From: Chenopodium formosanum | Lineage: Eukaryota > Streptophyta > Magnoliopsida > Caryophyllales > Amaranthaceae | NCBI GenBank assembly: GCA_024500155.1 | Contig: CM044877.1 | Location: 30,131,001 to 30,195,000 of the forward strand | Length of the DNA: 64,000 bases | Direction: 5' to 3' | Part shown: positions 44,389-56,767 of the stretch, in pieces | Layout: each line of letters begins with the position of its first letter | Numbering within the stretch: the first letter of the stretch is position 1 | The notes under the pieces: generated by a model | Databases searched by the model: none | What the model saw: only the letters and a program-made list of their open reading frames with translations | What the model was told of the DNA's origin: nothing | Translations under genes and position numbers: made by a program

Positions 44389-47212
44389 ATGGATGCATCA
44401 CCAACACACACGGCACAGCCTAGGTTAGAGTCCAGCCGGTCACCAGGGACGGCTGAGTCTAGGACTGGAAGTGCCGTCTCGGGGTGTTGGGACCACCCTT
44501 TGCCTTGGATTTTGACCAGTTATGTGTCTGTGCAGGACACCATGGCTCGGATAATGCAGATGGCAACGGATCCAAATTACAAAAGCGAAGGCTCAGGTGG
44601 CCAAACGCCTGAGGGAGAAACATCTGGTCAGGGAGACCAGACGGCTCTGGAGAGATCCCCTTCGCGCGCCCCTTCTACCCCTGCTGACTCTTTCTTGGAA
44701 GAGTGTGATTAAGGCGGCGACGAGGCCGTCTCTACCCCCTTTGGTCAAAGTGAGGAGGAGACGGAGAGCGACAGCTCCACCTCTACCTCTGAGAGTAGTG
44801 ATGACTTACCCCCGCTTCCTGATAGCGAGAAGGAAGAAAGGAAAAAGTGGAGCGAGAAGGATGATCCCTTCAGCATCCACGTCTCCTCCAAGGACCGGAT
44901 CCAAATGGAGGAAAACTTGAAAAATTTTACGAAAATGCACCCGCTGGGAGACGGGTATAGGATCTGGATGCTGCCTGAGTTTGGCACCATCGCCTGGGGG
45001 GATGATCAACAGAACGCCAACAGTTATTTCGGCTGTTATGAGGCGGCGTTCAAAGCTGGCCTTTGCTTCCCCCTTCACCAGGCGGTGAAGGCAATTTTAA
45101 GAGGCTACAGCCTTGGGGTTTGGCAACTTACCCCCAACTCTTGGACTAACATTCTGGGGTATGTTGCCGCCTGCGAGTTTCAGGGGCTTAACCCCGGCTG
45201 GGAGTCTTTTGCAAGCATGCACTATCTTAGCAGAAGCCTAGGCGGCTAGAGGGCGTGGTACACTCTAACCACGCAGCCGCAATATATGATGACCTTGGAC
45301 AAGGTCTCAAAGTTCGATGGCTGGAAGCACAGGTTCTACCTGATGTCAGCCCCAACCAGACGGAAAATTATGAATTCCGTTTGTACAATAAGAAGCCCGA
45401 CTTGTTGGGCAGGAAGTGCGCTCTTCCCCGGATCTCAGAGGAAGATTTTGACAAGATAGTTGAGGCAGACTTTTTCGGCCTCACAGACGCAACTCTGTCA
45501 ACTGGGAAACAATAAAAGTACCCAAGAACTGGATCCCCATGAGCGCCTGGTTCAGGGATGAGTGTTTCCTAACCGCCTGCGGGCTAGGGCACATGTTTAC
45601 AAAACGTATGCGCTTGAGTTTATACCGTCTGTAGTATTTTTCTATCGAAATTGATTTATGATATTGACCAATTTCTTTCTTTTTGCAGACGAAGCTCTAA
45701 ACATGCTGCAGTCAGAGAAAACTCCTAAACGGTCTTCTGCAACCATCCGCAAAGATCTTGCAGAGAAAGCTGCGGCTGAGCTCAAGGCCAAGGTAACAAC
45801 CGCTTGACCCTTTCATACGTTGATCCTTTAAAATCATTTTCCCGGATGCTAACCTTAACTTTGGTTATTTTTTCAGGGAGGAGAGGTTGGAAAGTCGTTT
45901 GAGAAGCAGCTCAAACGGGCTAGGGAGGAGAACCTTGCCGTTCTCAACAAAATAAAAAAATCCACCTCTGCATCAACTCCTAGCGCCTCAGCTGGGGCTA
46001 AGACGATGCGGATATCGGGGCGACTTGAGAAGGTAGGCGGCAGCGTGTGCCTTGATCTTGTCAACCCCTTATCAGCAGCCGTGGGGTTCGCCACGCCTTC
46101 AAGCGGTTCCCGCTTGGCCGGCTCTGAAGGTAAGAACCCTTTTGAATCCCCGCTTGAGTTGGGGTGGCCTTTACGGGTGAAATCCCACTCCCAACAGACG
46201 TTATCCTCAGACGGTCGGCAACAAATATGTGCTGCCTTAGTTTCGAACTCATCACGTATTGATTGTAGTGCAGATCAATCTCCCCGCTGGCCAGACGTCC
46301 AGAAGCATGCCAAGGCCATGCTGGAAGCCGTCAGGAAGAGGGATAAGGACAATATCCTTAGGATAGAGACGTTCAATCTTGAACGCATTCTATCCCTTCT
46401 GGCTGAGGTAAGAAACTTGTCAATTCAATTTTATTTTTTCCAAGTGTCTTATCCCGCCTGCCATACTTATGCCGCCTGACTTTTTGCAGGCAATGCTGCG
46501 GGTGGACGGGCTCAAACGTCCTTATTCCCGCAAACAGGAAGAGGTAAAAAGGGACAAGAAGTCCGCCATAGATGCTGATAATATTGTTGTACACTCAACT
46601 ATCGTAAATGAACTTGAAACTAAAGCAATAATTATGACACAGGCGTCTAGAATCCAGCAGCTGGAGGCGGATCTGGAGACGGCCAAACAACAGGCGTCGG
46701 ATGCTGACACGGCTAAGAAGGAGGCGGAGGAGGCCTAGAAGAAAGCGGATGAGAGCGCCAAGAAGGCTGATGAGGCGCTCAAGAAGGCCTAGACGGACCT
46801 TGGCACAATTAAAGGTGTTTCAGAAGAGAACACCAAACTGAAGGCCAAGGTTCAAAAGCTTGAGAAGGAGGCTGCTCAGGCTCAGAAGAACTTTGCAGCA
46901 ACCCTGGAGGCGGAGCAAAACTGCCTTGTTGCTGAGAGTGACGCTGAAAATGACGCCCGTATGAAGATTGCCTGGGCTGCCTTGTACCTAGACGCGGATT
47001 ATAGCATCTGGGCACTGGCACACAGCTATGCCGAGTACGTGGTGTACTTGAGAGAACAAGGCGAGCCAGAGCCTGGCTCTTTCGAAGCCTGGGTCAACTC
47101 CAACAATGAGTCGTCTGTGCCTAAGCGTCCTGGTCGCGGTGAAGCACAGGAGATACCCTCAGATGATGAGGAGGAGGGGGACCAGGAGGCTCCGTCTGCA
47201 GGCCAGAAGTGA
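44389..47212 (+). pseudogene. Spliced opposite-strand gene of element F (gypsy-type 'transposase' domain plus coiled coil)
   Basis: The ATG at 44389 opens a Ser/Glu-rich region, then WMLPEFGTIAWGDDQQNANS, CFPLHQAVKAILRGY and LTPNSWTNILGYVAACE, which fit the plant family known as putative gypsy-type transposon domain (PF04195). Four GT-AG introns can be placed: 45606-45688, 45793-45876, 46130-46273 and 46408-46489 (83, 84, 144 and 82 bp). They join frames into a Lys/Glu-rich coiled coil and a C-terminal part ending in an acidic tail at TGA 47210-47212. Stops at 44710, 45247, 46736 and 46790 and frame changes near 45330 and 45510 break it. Function is unknown; opposite-strand extra ORFs are known in Tat elements, but splicing signals this clear are notable. 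Confidence 0.72.
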
Positions 47213-48435
47213 CCACTCAGCGGCAGTATACCAATCTTTGCTTTTTATTTTCTTTTATTCAGCGGTTGTATGCCAAGACTTACCTTTTCCGGCCTGCGTG
47301 CCGAGTATCCTTGTATTTACCGGCTAAGGAGCCGGGTAAATTAACAATTACTTTCACCCGAACGGGGTCCGGTTAACATTTGATCCACTACAACCGTTTG
47401 GTTGGGTGGACTTTTATGAAATGCACCGACTGAGTCGGTTTTAATCATTTTGCATTTAATTTTTAATTTTTTATTTTTGCCTATCTTATGAAAAGCATGC
47501 GGCGATTTTTTGCCTAACTAGTCAATAGTCTGGCTATCCTTGCCCCTGGACGGCTGTGTGATTGGTTTCAAGTGGAGTTGGTTGATTGACTTGAAAACGT
47601 CTGATGCTGCAAAGAGCATGATATGTTTGTAAGTTAATCAATCACAGTAGTGATTGCCCCAAACCAAGTGCACAACCGTACATCAACAGGCGTTTCAGTC
47701 ACTGTACAGACGGCGTTTGTCCGTCTTGGTAGAGATTTCATAGCCATTGAAAAACTCTTTTGCCCCAATTAGGGTGGGAAGTGCAATTTTGGAATAAATA
47801 ACCTAAGTGAGAACTTCAGCCGGTGACCGACTGATGCCTATGGGCATCCGGTATCCGGAAACTTAATTCATTCTTCATAGGTTATTTTGGTCAGACAGCT
47901 ATGAGTTGACCAATTTGGTCGTTCAACTTTTGTCGTCTGCATAGGTACGTAGAACCGACAAATAGTCTGTTCTCTGCGACGATTGCACCCTGAGGGGTGT
48001 CGCCGAACGCCTTTGTCCATGTTGGGACAGGCGATTTTATAAAGTGAGCAACCATCCGGCCATTTTAGCCTCTGGTCTTGTTTGAGACCGGTTTTATAGC
48101 CACGAAACATTTTTGTGCTTAGTTTTTAGTCAGTATTGAATTTACACTAAGTATCAAACTTAGTTTTTTAAACAAATTAGGTCAGTCTGGGTATTACCCA
48201 GGCAGATAATTAGGCAGTTGAATAAACAAAGTATCAAACTTAAATAAACAAGGTATTCGAGTATTACCCAGGTGGTCCAACAAATGTAACCTTTACTAAG
48301 TGTCAAACTTAGTTAGGTAAAGAAGAGACCGCCTGGGTATTACCCGGATGGATAATCAAATAATAACTCAGTTTTGCAAACATAGTCTGGATCTTCATTA
48401 ATTGACTCACTATTTACAAAAAGTTTACAATCTCA
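47213..48435. other. Convergent non-coding region between the opposite-strand gene and integrase
   Basis: Probably the 3' ends of both transcripts. An imperfect repeat with gtattacccaggyrg and aagtatcaaacttagtt words occurs at 48125-48365. No ORF with a domain. Confidence 0.6.
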
Positions 48436-49785
48436 GAAGTAGTACTTTTTTAGATTGTCTACATTCCAAGTTCTAGGCAGACGCCTGCCGTCTGGGGTTT
48501 CCAGGCGGTAGGTGTCATCCCTTACTTCTTCATAGATCCGATAGGGGCCTTTTCAATTTGGAGTTAGCTTTCCCAGCTCATTGGTCCTACCGGTTGCCTC
48601 CATTTTCCGTAACACTAATTCGTCAACTTTCAAAGGAGGCTTGTGTACTTTTTTGTTGTAGGCTCTAGTCATTCTCAGACAGTAAATCTCATGATGCAAG
48701 GCGGCATTGCCCCTGCGTTCTGGGAGTGAATCTAATGCCAGGCGCATTGCTTCCCTGTTTGCCTCTTCATCATATAGCATGACTTTGAGAGTCGGCTCGT
48801 AATGTTCGATGGGCAAGACGGCTTCAGCACCGTAAACCATGAGAAATGGGGTTTCACCGGTTGCCCCTTTTGCTGTTGTCTGGATGGCCCATAGGACATG
48901 GATTAATTCTTCTGCCCATAAGCCACTGGATCTTTCTATTTTCTTTTTAATGCCGTCAGAGATAAGTTTGTTGAAGGCTTCAACTTGGCCGTTTGCTTGG
49001 GGCCGGCCAACAGATGCAAAATAGCTTGAGATCCCCTGATCTCCCAACCAAGTTTTTAGCTGAGGCGTCTCAAACTGAGGACCATTATCAAACACCATAG
49101 ACATAAGTACCCCATACCGGGTGATAATGTTCTTCCAAATGAAGGAAATTACGTCTGAGGTCTTGATGTTTTTAACTGCCTCAGCCTCCACCCACTTGGT
49201 GAAATAATCCACAGCCACCGAGATGTAGCGCTTTCCACCTGGCGTAGGCGTGTAAGGACCTAGAATGTCCATGCCCCATTTTGCAAACGGGATTGGGCTG
49301 TGGATGGCCGTCAGATCAGTAGCCGGACGGTGAATAAGTTTGCCAAACTTTTGGCACTTGTCACATTTCTTCACCAACTCCTTGGCGTCTGCCTCAAGAG
49401 TGGGCCAAAAGTAATGTCGTCTGGCTCTGACGGCTAGGGACCTGCCGCCTATGTGGGAGGCGCAAAATCCCGAGTGCAAGTCTTTGAAAACTTTCTTCCC
49501 CTTTTCTGGGGTGACACACTTCAACAGGGGCTTAAGAAACCCCGCCTTGAAGAGTTCTCCATTTTTCAACTCGAAGCTTGAAGCTCGCTTCTTCATAACG
49601 GCTGCTTCCTGTGGCGAATCAGAAAGTGTACCGTCTAAGATAGGCCCGGATGCCATCCATCCAGGTAGAGCTTCGATCCAGAATTCCAATGAGATCTTCA
49701 TAGATGCTTCTCTTTTCAAGAACTTCCCAAAAGACAGACCGAGGCGTATCATGGCAGGCGGATGACGCCAGTTTTGACAATGCAT
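48436..49785 (-). pseudogene. Integrase of element F
   Basis: An open frame of 410 codons (49785-48553) holds the integrase. The zinc-binding part reads CASHIGGRSLAVRARRHYFW and CDKCQKFG. The catalytic core has WGMDILGPY, MVFDNGPQF and PQANGQVEAFNKLI, giving D, D and E. TPFLMVYGAEAVLPIE and the C-terminal LVLRKMEATGR follow. A TGA after LTPN is where Trp is usual; the remaining C-terminal segment (KGPYRIYEEV, RTWNVDNLKKYYF) continues in frame to about 48440. Integrase inserts the cDNA into chromosomes. This is the best preserved gene of the element. Confidence 0.9.
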
Positions 49786-51597
49786 CCGCTTGGTTGTTTT
49801 CCAACCTAGGCACTTGACTCAGACGGAATTCCTCAAGTGCCTTGGTCTCTTCTTTGACTGCCTAAAGATATTTAATAATAGCCGGATGAGTAGCCTCATA
49901 GCTTCCCTCATACTGGCTAACGACCAATTGAGAATCAGAGTAGGCGTCAATTTTCATGGCCCCTGCCGCCTTACACATGCGAATGCCGGCTAGTAGGGCT
50001 TTATATTCCGCCTCATTGTTAGAGGCCTGAAACTTGAAGCGTAGTGCATACTCAAATCTGTCCCCTTTAGGAGACTCGTAAATTACGCTTGCACCACATC
50101 CGTTCTTAGTAGAGCTCCCGTCTACATACACTTTCCAAACCTGATCAAGATTATCCGGAGCCACCGGACGGGTCATTTCAACAATGAAGTCGGCAAACGC
50201 CTGACCTTTCACTGCCTTTCTTGGTTCGTAAGTGACTCCAAGGTAGACATTGGCCGCTTGAGTGGCTGGTCGGTGTAAATCACCACCGGATGTACCAGAA
50301 AGTAAGGCTTCAGCTTTTTGAATGCCATATACAAAGCAAGGCCAAATTTTTCAACCATGGGATACCGGAGTTCAGCATTTTTAAGAACATGGCTTATGAA
50401 GTAAACCGGGAGCTGCACGCCGTCTGGCTAAGCAAGGAGAACGACACTGAGGGCATGATCTGAGACGGCTAAGTACATATACAACGTCTCCCTAGGCAAA
50501 GGGCTGACCAGCCTAGGTAGAGAACGTAAATGCTCTTTCAACCTCTATAACGCCGCCTCAGCCTCAGCCCCCCATTCAAATCTGGTCTTCTTCCTGATTG
50601 CCTGGAAGAAATAGAGGCGTTTGTTGCCTGACTGGCTGAGGAACCTCCTCAGGGCGGCCAGGCAGCCGGTGAGCTTCATGTCTATTACCGCTTGTATCTT
50701 TTTAGGGTTAGCCTCTATCCACCTTTGATCAATTAGGAATCCGAGAAACTTCCCAGACTCAACACCAAAGACACATTTCTTAGGATTTAACATAACCCTA
50801 TGCCGCCTGAGGGTGGTGAATGTTTCTCGGAGATCAGCAAGGTGATCCATCTGTAGCTTGGATTTGACTATCATGTCATCAATGTACGCTTCCACATTCC
50901 TCCTAATCTGATTAATGAAGACCGTATTAATCATCCGTTGGAAAGTGGCAGGCGCATTTTTCAAGCCAAACGACATCAAAGTATAACAGAATAGCCCCTG
51001 ATCAGTGACGAAGGCCGTCTTATCTTGATCTTTCTTCCACAGGGGTTTCTGATGGAAGCCGGAGTAGGCATCCATAAAACTCATCAAGGCGTGACCGGCT
51101 GTAGAGTCGACCAGACTGTCGATCTGTGGAAACGGGTAACTGTCCTTTGGACACGCCTTGTTGAGATCTGTGTAATTAACACACATGCGCCAGGTCCCAT
51201 TCAGTTTCTTAACAAGGACCACATTGGCCACCCAGTCGGGAAAATGACAAGGCAGAATGAACCTGGCGTCTGGCAGCTTTTTGACTTCGGCAGCTGCCGC
51301 CTGACTTCTTTCCCCGCCGTGGTTTCTTTTCTTTTGCCGGATGGGCTTCTTTTTAGGGTCCACGTCGAGTTTTTGGACAGCGAGATCCGGGCTGACGCCT
51401 GACATCTCTTCCACTTCAAAGGCAAAAATGTCTTTGAATTCCTTCAGCAGAAGGTGCAAGCTTGCACCCAAGGTAGCATAAGCAACCGTCCCAACCTTAA
51501 CAGTACGTTCTGGACGGCTGTCATCCAGAACGAGATCAATGCTTTCGCCAGCCGTTTGGGGACGGAGCTCATCTGACCGTTCACCGGCCAGTGATTG
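49786..51597 (-). pseudogene. Reverse transcriptase with two RNase H domains, element F
   Basis: RT motifs in order: DWVANVVLVKKLNGTWRMCV, DSYPFPQIDSLVD, HALMSFMDAYSGFHQ, KTAFVTDQGLFCYTLMSFGL, AYIDDMIVKSK (intact Y-I-D-D, about 50868-50895). RNase H 1 follows (VYFISHVLKNAELRYPMVEK, VIYTDQPLKRPM). A second, archaeal-type RNase H begins WKVYVDGSSTKNGCGASV and includes ASNNEAEYKALLAGI and DAYSDSQLVVSQ. Stops at about 51597, 50544, 50430 and 49864 are TAG at places where Gln would fit, and the frame shifts at about 50210 and 49700-49800. The enzymes would copy RNA and remove it; this copy cannot. Confidence 0.9.
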
Positions 51598-52263
51598 CTA
51601 TTTTTTCTCTTTCTTCACCTCCACCAGCAGAGGTGCCTTTCTTTTCTTTCCGGCTGCTGGTGGGGCAGGAGCTGGGTCGGCATCCTTGACATTGTCAAGG
51701 TCTATGGGTTCCTGACCGCCTGGAGCCACGGTATCTCGGACGGCTGAGAGATAACACTCTCGGGCCGTCTTCTGATCCCCATTTAGAGAACCCACAGTGT
51801 CGTCATCCCTCTCATACTTGATGAGCATGAGAGATGGGATGATTACTGCCTTAGCTACGTTGAGAGTTGGCCGGCCAAGGATGATGTTGTAGGCGGTCAA
51901 CTCCTCAACGACCAAGAATCTGACGACAATATGTCGTCCTTGGCCCTTCTCTCCCAGCCGGATGGGTAAGTCAATTCTTCCGGCTAGGTAGACCATCCCA
52001 CCCCCAAAACCAACCAAGGGGTGGGTGACCAGGTGCATGCTGCTGACATTGTATTTCAACTTTTGCAGGCACCGGAGGCTGATGATGTCTGATGAGCTGC
52101 CGGTGTCTATAAGGATCCGTCCAACCAGCTGGTTGGCAACCTTATATTCAATGACCACCGGGTCATCATGAGGGCGGCGGACGTTGCCCCTATCCTTCTC
52201 AGTGATCAAGACGTCTGGGAAGGAAGAGCTGGCAGACGCCTGCTCATCATCATCTTTGTCCAT
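51598..52263 (-). pseudogene. Protease of element F
   Basis: The catalytic region is RILIDTGSSSDIISLRCLQK (about 52070-52130), with an orthodox D-T-G. It continues through PLVGFGGGMVYLAGRIDLPI and TAYNIILGRPTLNVAKAVI. It lies in the same frame as gag and RT. A TGA (52264-52266) just before MDKDDDEQ and a TAG at the end separate it from its neighbours. Confidence 0.85.
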
Positions 52264-54174
52264 CTTTCAAAGATGGCTCTTGGTGCCCCGGATGGTAGGG
52301 CCACCACATGAGAACCCGCGTGCTATAGTGTAGACCGGCTCCTTGTCGGTATCCGAACTACTAGCAGGCTGGGGGGTAGTCTTGGAGGACTGACCCTTAT
52401 TTTTCTTTTTTGCCCTGGATGGGGACTTAGAAATGTAGGACTTCAACAGCCCTTTGTCAGCCAGACGGTCCAACGCACGCTGAAGACTGAAGCAGTCGTT
52501 GGTGTCATGGCCGACCTCCTCATGGAACTGACAGAATTTATTCTTGTTCTGTGACTGGACAGAACTCTTCGTAGGATTCGGCTTCTCAATGGACAGCCGG
52601 TCCTTTACCTCCATGAGGATGGAGTTGCAGTCTTTATTAAACTCGTACTTGGGGACGTACGGTTTAAATTCTTTCTTTTTCTTCTAGGACGGCTGGTTAG
52701 AGTCAGTAACCGCCCAGACTTCTTTTCTTTTCTTGCTCTCTTCTTTGTTTTTGGCCGGCTAAGCTGACCGGCTGTCTTTCTATTTGTCGGACTTCTTGGA
52801 GTCCGACTGGTTACCAGGCGAGTAGAGGTCGGTAGCTTGAATGTAGCTTTCCACCTCCCTCAGGGCCGCCTGTAAGGTGAAAGCCCCTTTTCCGACTAGG
52901 TCGAACTTAAAAGTCGACCCGTCTCTCAGACCCTTGAAAAAGTCTGTAAAAGCTACCTCGTCAGACAGTCCTTGAATCTGAATTCTTATCAAATTGAACC
53001 GCCTGACATATGAGCGCAGCCCTTCTCTCTCTCCCTGCTTAACAATGCTCAAATCAAGGCTTGTTTTCTTAGCACGGATGTTCATTGAGAAGTTGGAAGT
53101 AAACAGGAAGGCGAGCTTCCTGAAGCTATCGATAGACCCGGCTGGCAAATTGCCAAACCATTGTTGGGCAATGCCCTTCAATGTAGCCAGGAAGCACCGA
53201 CACCAAGTGGCATCATCCAACCCCTGCAGATACATGAGGTTGGTGTAAGCCATAAGGTGGTCTTCCGGGTTGGTGGTACCATCATAGGTACCAACCAACA
53301 CATTCTTAACCTTGGCCGGCTGAGCCACCTCGGTTATCTCCTGGGTGAACGCAGAAGGCTGTTCACCCAGGCGCAGCAGACGGAGCTGCCAGTCCAATGG
53401 CTAGACATTTGGATATGCCGCCTGACCTCCAAAGAAGGCTGGCTGCATGAGGTGAGGAGGATACTGTCCGTAAGCCTGAGTAAGCACATACGGTACAGCT
53501 CCAATCATGTGAGGGCCAGAATGGACGGTATTACCGTCTGTCTGGCTCTCATGCAAGGAGGGTGCACTCCCTGCAGAAATATTGTTGAAGCTGTCTGGAA
53601 AGTTCGACGTTGAAGCCGACTCATACAGCGATTGGTTTCTCTTCCGGTTGATGATCTCTCGGGCATCAAGAGTTGATTTTTTACTTCTCACCGGCTGCTG
53701 AGTCCGGCGAGTGTTATTGGTGTTCCTCCCAGGAAGGAGAATTTTTGACCAATCAATGGTCCCGGTTGTCTTCTCCTTTGAATGGGGAGTGGGTTGTCGG
53801 TCTCTGACTGACTTCCCCTTCTCTAGAGGAGTCTTCTTCACCGACTGACCTTTACTTGGGCCAGCCCGGCTTTTGGTGATCAACTCTTTAATTTCACCCT
53901 TGAAACTTGTCAAGGATCTCATGAGTTCGTCTCCAGTGACAGGGGCTGATCCAGCGGCCGTTTGGGTTTCCCCTTCCGGCTGCCCAGAGGGTCGACTCGG
54001 ACCTGCCTGGGAGGCACCCCGCTCCAGAGTCTCTTTTGGCCGGATGCGCTTGATTCTTAGAGAGCCGTCTTCGGCTGTAAAGGTTTCGACCTGAGGATCT
54101 TCATCCTCCTGATCTGTAAAAACTTCTGGGTCATCGCCCAGACGGTTAGGGGGTGGTACAGACTCTTGAACCAT
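52264..54174 (-). pseudogene. Gag of element F, broken
   Basis: ATG at 54174 (MVQESVPPPNRLGDDPEVFT), a long Ser/Lys-rich N-terminus, then the Gag core (AYTNLMYLQGLDDATWCRCF, IAQQWFGNLPAGSIDSFRKL, GEREGLRSYVRRFNLIRIQI). The knuckle CQFHEEVGHDTNDC (about 52490-52535) again has His at the second position with C-x2-H-x4-H-x4-C spacing. One frame serves the whole gene. It is interrupted by TAG at 53400-53402 and three further TAG codons in 52680-52780. The start is taken at the first ATG after the primer site. Confidence 0.87.
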
Positions 54175-54187
54175 CTTCGAGGTACTC

Positions 54188-54205
54188 TCCCCACGGACGG
54201 CGCCA
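54188..54205 (-). other. Primer-binding site of element F
   Basis: TGGCGCCGTCCGTGGGGA on the minus strand, two bases inside the 5' LTR. Confidence 0.85.
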
Positions 54206-54207
54206 AA

Positions 54208-54696
54208 TGTTTTGGGTGTTTTTGTCCCTCGAGAGAGTTACGACACGAAGACTGATCCAGGATGAGTTGTACCTGCAAAACAAAAGGAGACACCGGTTGG
54301 GTGGTGCTCCGCCTCCGACGCACAAGTTAGAAACTTGAAGGGAGAAAAAAAGTGCGGAAATTTAGGTAGGGATCTGCTCGGATTCCAAGCTCAGGATGTC
54401 TCTATCGAAGAGTAAATGTGTAATAAATGGTAAAAACGTGCCCTCAAAATGAGGGACATCTCCCTATTTATAGGGTCTTTGGAAATTGTGCCCCTGATTA
54501 GGTTACGGAACCCTAATCATTGGTGGGCTGCGCTGTTTTGCGGCGTCCTCGGGATTTGGGCCTGAAGGCCGCCATTTTCCCTTTATTTCTGGAGTGACAC
54601 GTGTCAAGCAGGGATTGGTCCACTTTGGGCCATCCTGAGGCTGACACGTGTCATCCTCTGATTGGACCACGTGGCGGGGTAAAATTACCCTAAACA
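54208..54696 (-). repeat. 5' LTR of element F
   Basis: A 489-bp LTR. The minus-strand TATA box is at 54465-54472. G-box palindromes lie upstream of it at 54595-54606, 54642-54653 and 54667-54674. About ten base differences from the 3' LTR. Confidence 0.95.
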
Positions 54697-54701
54697 AGTT
54701 T

Positions 54702-55994
54702 TAATTTTGAAAAGATAATTAACAAAATTAAAGTTATTAATTTTTTTAAGGTTAGATAATTATGGAGCAATTGATTCTATTTGGATAAAAATTGATTTAA
54801 TGAGATTATCCCATAACTATTTTGGAAAATAATTGATTTAAAATTATGTGATTGGCTAGGCATTTTGGATAGAATCTCCTAAATTAGTTAGGATAATCAT
54901 GGAAAAATAAATATGATTTATCTTCCATAATTAAAATATGATTTGATTCTAACTTTTACCTAAAATAAAATATATGATATTTTATGGTTATTTAGAAATA
55001 ATATATGATATTATCTAATTGTAGTAATTAATTAAAATATGAGATATTTTGTAGCTATGTTTCCTTAATTGTGAATATTCGATGTTGTAGTTTAGGAAAG
55101 CATGATGAGTGATTTATTATGTGGCACTGTATAATATATGATATTATTTATTGCTATATATAGACCAGTATGGCTCATAGATTCTAAATACAATCTGCGC
55201 ATCGTTTCGTATTTTTTGTAATCTAAATACGGTCTGTGTACCGTTAAGTATTTATTTTATTTTTTTAAGTAGTAGATATAATAGAATAATATTACAAGAT
55301 GCAGATGATCCAAGAAGCCAATGGAGTGGAGGCTCAATGGAATAAGATGGATGAGATCCATGAAGATTTAAGTGAGAGCTTTTTCTGCTTTATTAGTTTT
55401 CTTAGGATTAAGGGGCCATACTATGTCATGTTTTATTTATGCATTAGTTGATTATGCATGTTAGATTTATTTTATTTTGATTGATGATGCGCTAGAGTTC
55501 ACTAAATAATCACAACATAATAAATCTAGGTCCCAGTAATATTGAGGTTGCTTTTCCAATTGAATACCCAACAATCCTTAGATCATGAGTGATAGGTCAA
55601 CCTAAGCAGAGTGTCACTTATTATTGTAGGTAATTTGGGGTAGATCACGTTTTACACATTTAATTGGTTGTACTCAACAAGGTTACCTAAAGCGTTTAGA
55701 ACCTTGAAGCTAAGGGTAATAATTAAACATGTGATGATTAATTATTTAACAAAGAGTTATAAAGAGTTGTAATCAGTTAAGAGTTTACTCACCTTGAAAA
55801 TGTAATGCTTGATGGTAGGGCCTCAGTCCGGTCAACTATTACACAAATAAAGGGTCTTGGAATCATTTAATTCAATAGGGATCAATTTAATATTGAATAA
55901 ATGCTTTAAAGTTACCAATTTAAATCATTTATGGTACTTAAAAATTATTAAACATAATTAATAAACTTTGCCTCATTTTGTTTTTTGTTTGTAG
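54702..55994 (+). other. 5' untranslated region of element E, second part
   Basis: Resumes the copia leader after element F. AT-rich, no coding domain. It ends tttgtttgtag just before the gag ATG. Confidence 0.65.
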
Positions 55995-56767
55995 ATGAAT
56001 AACCTTTACGACAATACTATTTTGCTTAACAAATTCAAATTTAGGCTGAATCTAAGAAACTTCAGGGAATGGGAAAACGATCTGAGAAATGTTCTCAAAA
56101 GTCAAAGGGTTTAGGCTCGTTTATACATACCCATTGAGAGCAGATACAGTTTCACTCCTGAAAGGCATGCGAAAGATGTTTCGGATACAGAGAAAATCAG
56201 GAATTTCGTTTTAGAATCTATTCCAACTTGTTGAAAAAGAAGATTCAGGCACTATGAGTTGAGCAATCTTCATGAATGTCTTTGTGCCATCTGTCAAGGT
56301 GGCATTGGGGCATTAGTAAGTGGAGGCATCAACGACCACAATATAATAAGAGGGGCGTCAATTCGATCCCTCAGATTTACTACCCTCGAATCACAGTGTA
56401 AGGTTTGAGACTTACCTTATCCACTGTAAGATAATAGCTAAGAAACTCAAGCCTAGTCAGTCTAATTGGACCCATGTCAATGAACTGATTGAATTACTCA
56501 ATCACATGGATATCGTAGGGAGGCCGTTTGATGAAGAATCTGCACATGACACTATCTTGTTCTCGCTCCATGATGGATTTAATCTAGTCAAGCTTATTCA
56601 TGATGAAGAAGGCTGGACAGTGACATTACTTAAACTTTTGGTCAACCATTCAGAGGAGTACCAGAAGAAGGAGGGAAGTCAATGCTTCTATTGCGGTAGG
56701 TGGTCTTGCCACGTACTTGGGTGTCCCCATTACACACAAGTGAAAACAAAAGGTAAAGAGTTATCTA
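55995..56767 (+). pseudogene. Gag of element E, broken
   Basis: Starts MNNLYDNTILLNKFKFRLNL, with FREWENDLRNVLKSQ, the usual opening of a copia Gag, and a stop soon after (TAG near 56112). From 56506 another frame reads MDIVGRPFDEESAHDTILFS and a knuckle-like QCFYCGRWSCHVLGCP. The knuckle spacing is disturbed. Stops and shifts separate these pieces. Confidence 0.75.

Larger units (their letters stand above)
43532..54696 (-). mobile_element. Element F: Tat-lineage Ty3/gypsy element with an opposite-strand gene
   Basis: Two 489-bp LTRs (43532-44020 and 54208-54696) start TGTTTTGGG and end TAAACA on the plus strand. Both flanks are agttt (43527-43531 and 54697-54701), a perfect 5-bp duplication. 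On the minus strand the order is 5' LTR, primer site, gag, protease, RT, RNase H, a second RNase H, integrase. Dual RNase H is a Tat-lineage trait. About ten differences between the LTRs suggest a recent insertion. Between integrase and the 3' LTR lies a spliced gene on the plus strand (44389-47212). Confidence 0.95.

Noticed and set aside
44597..44920. Arg-rich plus-strand ORF overlapping the opposite-strand gene
   Set aside because: Out of frame with the PF04195-type coding sequence; composition follows the acidic frame read shifted.
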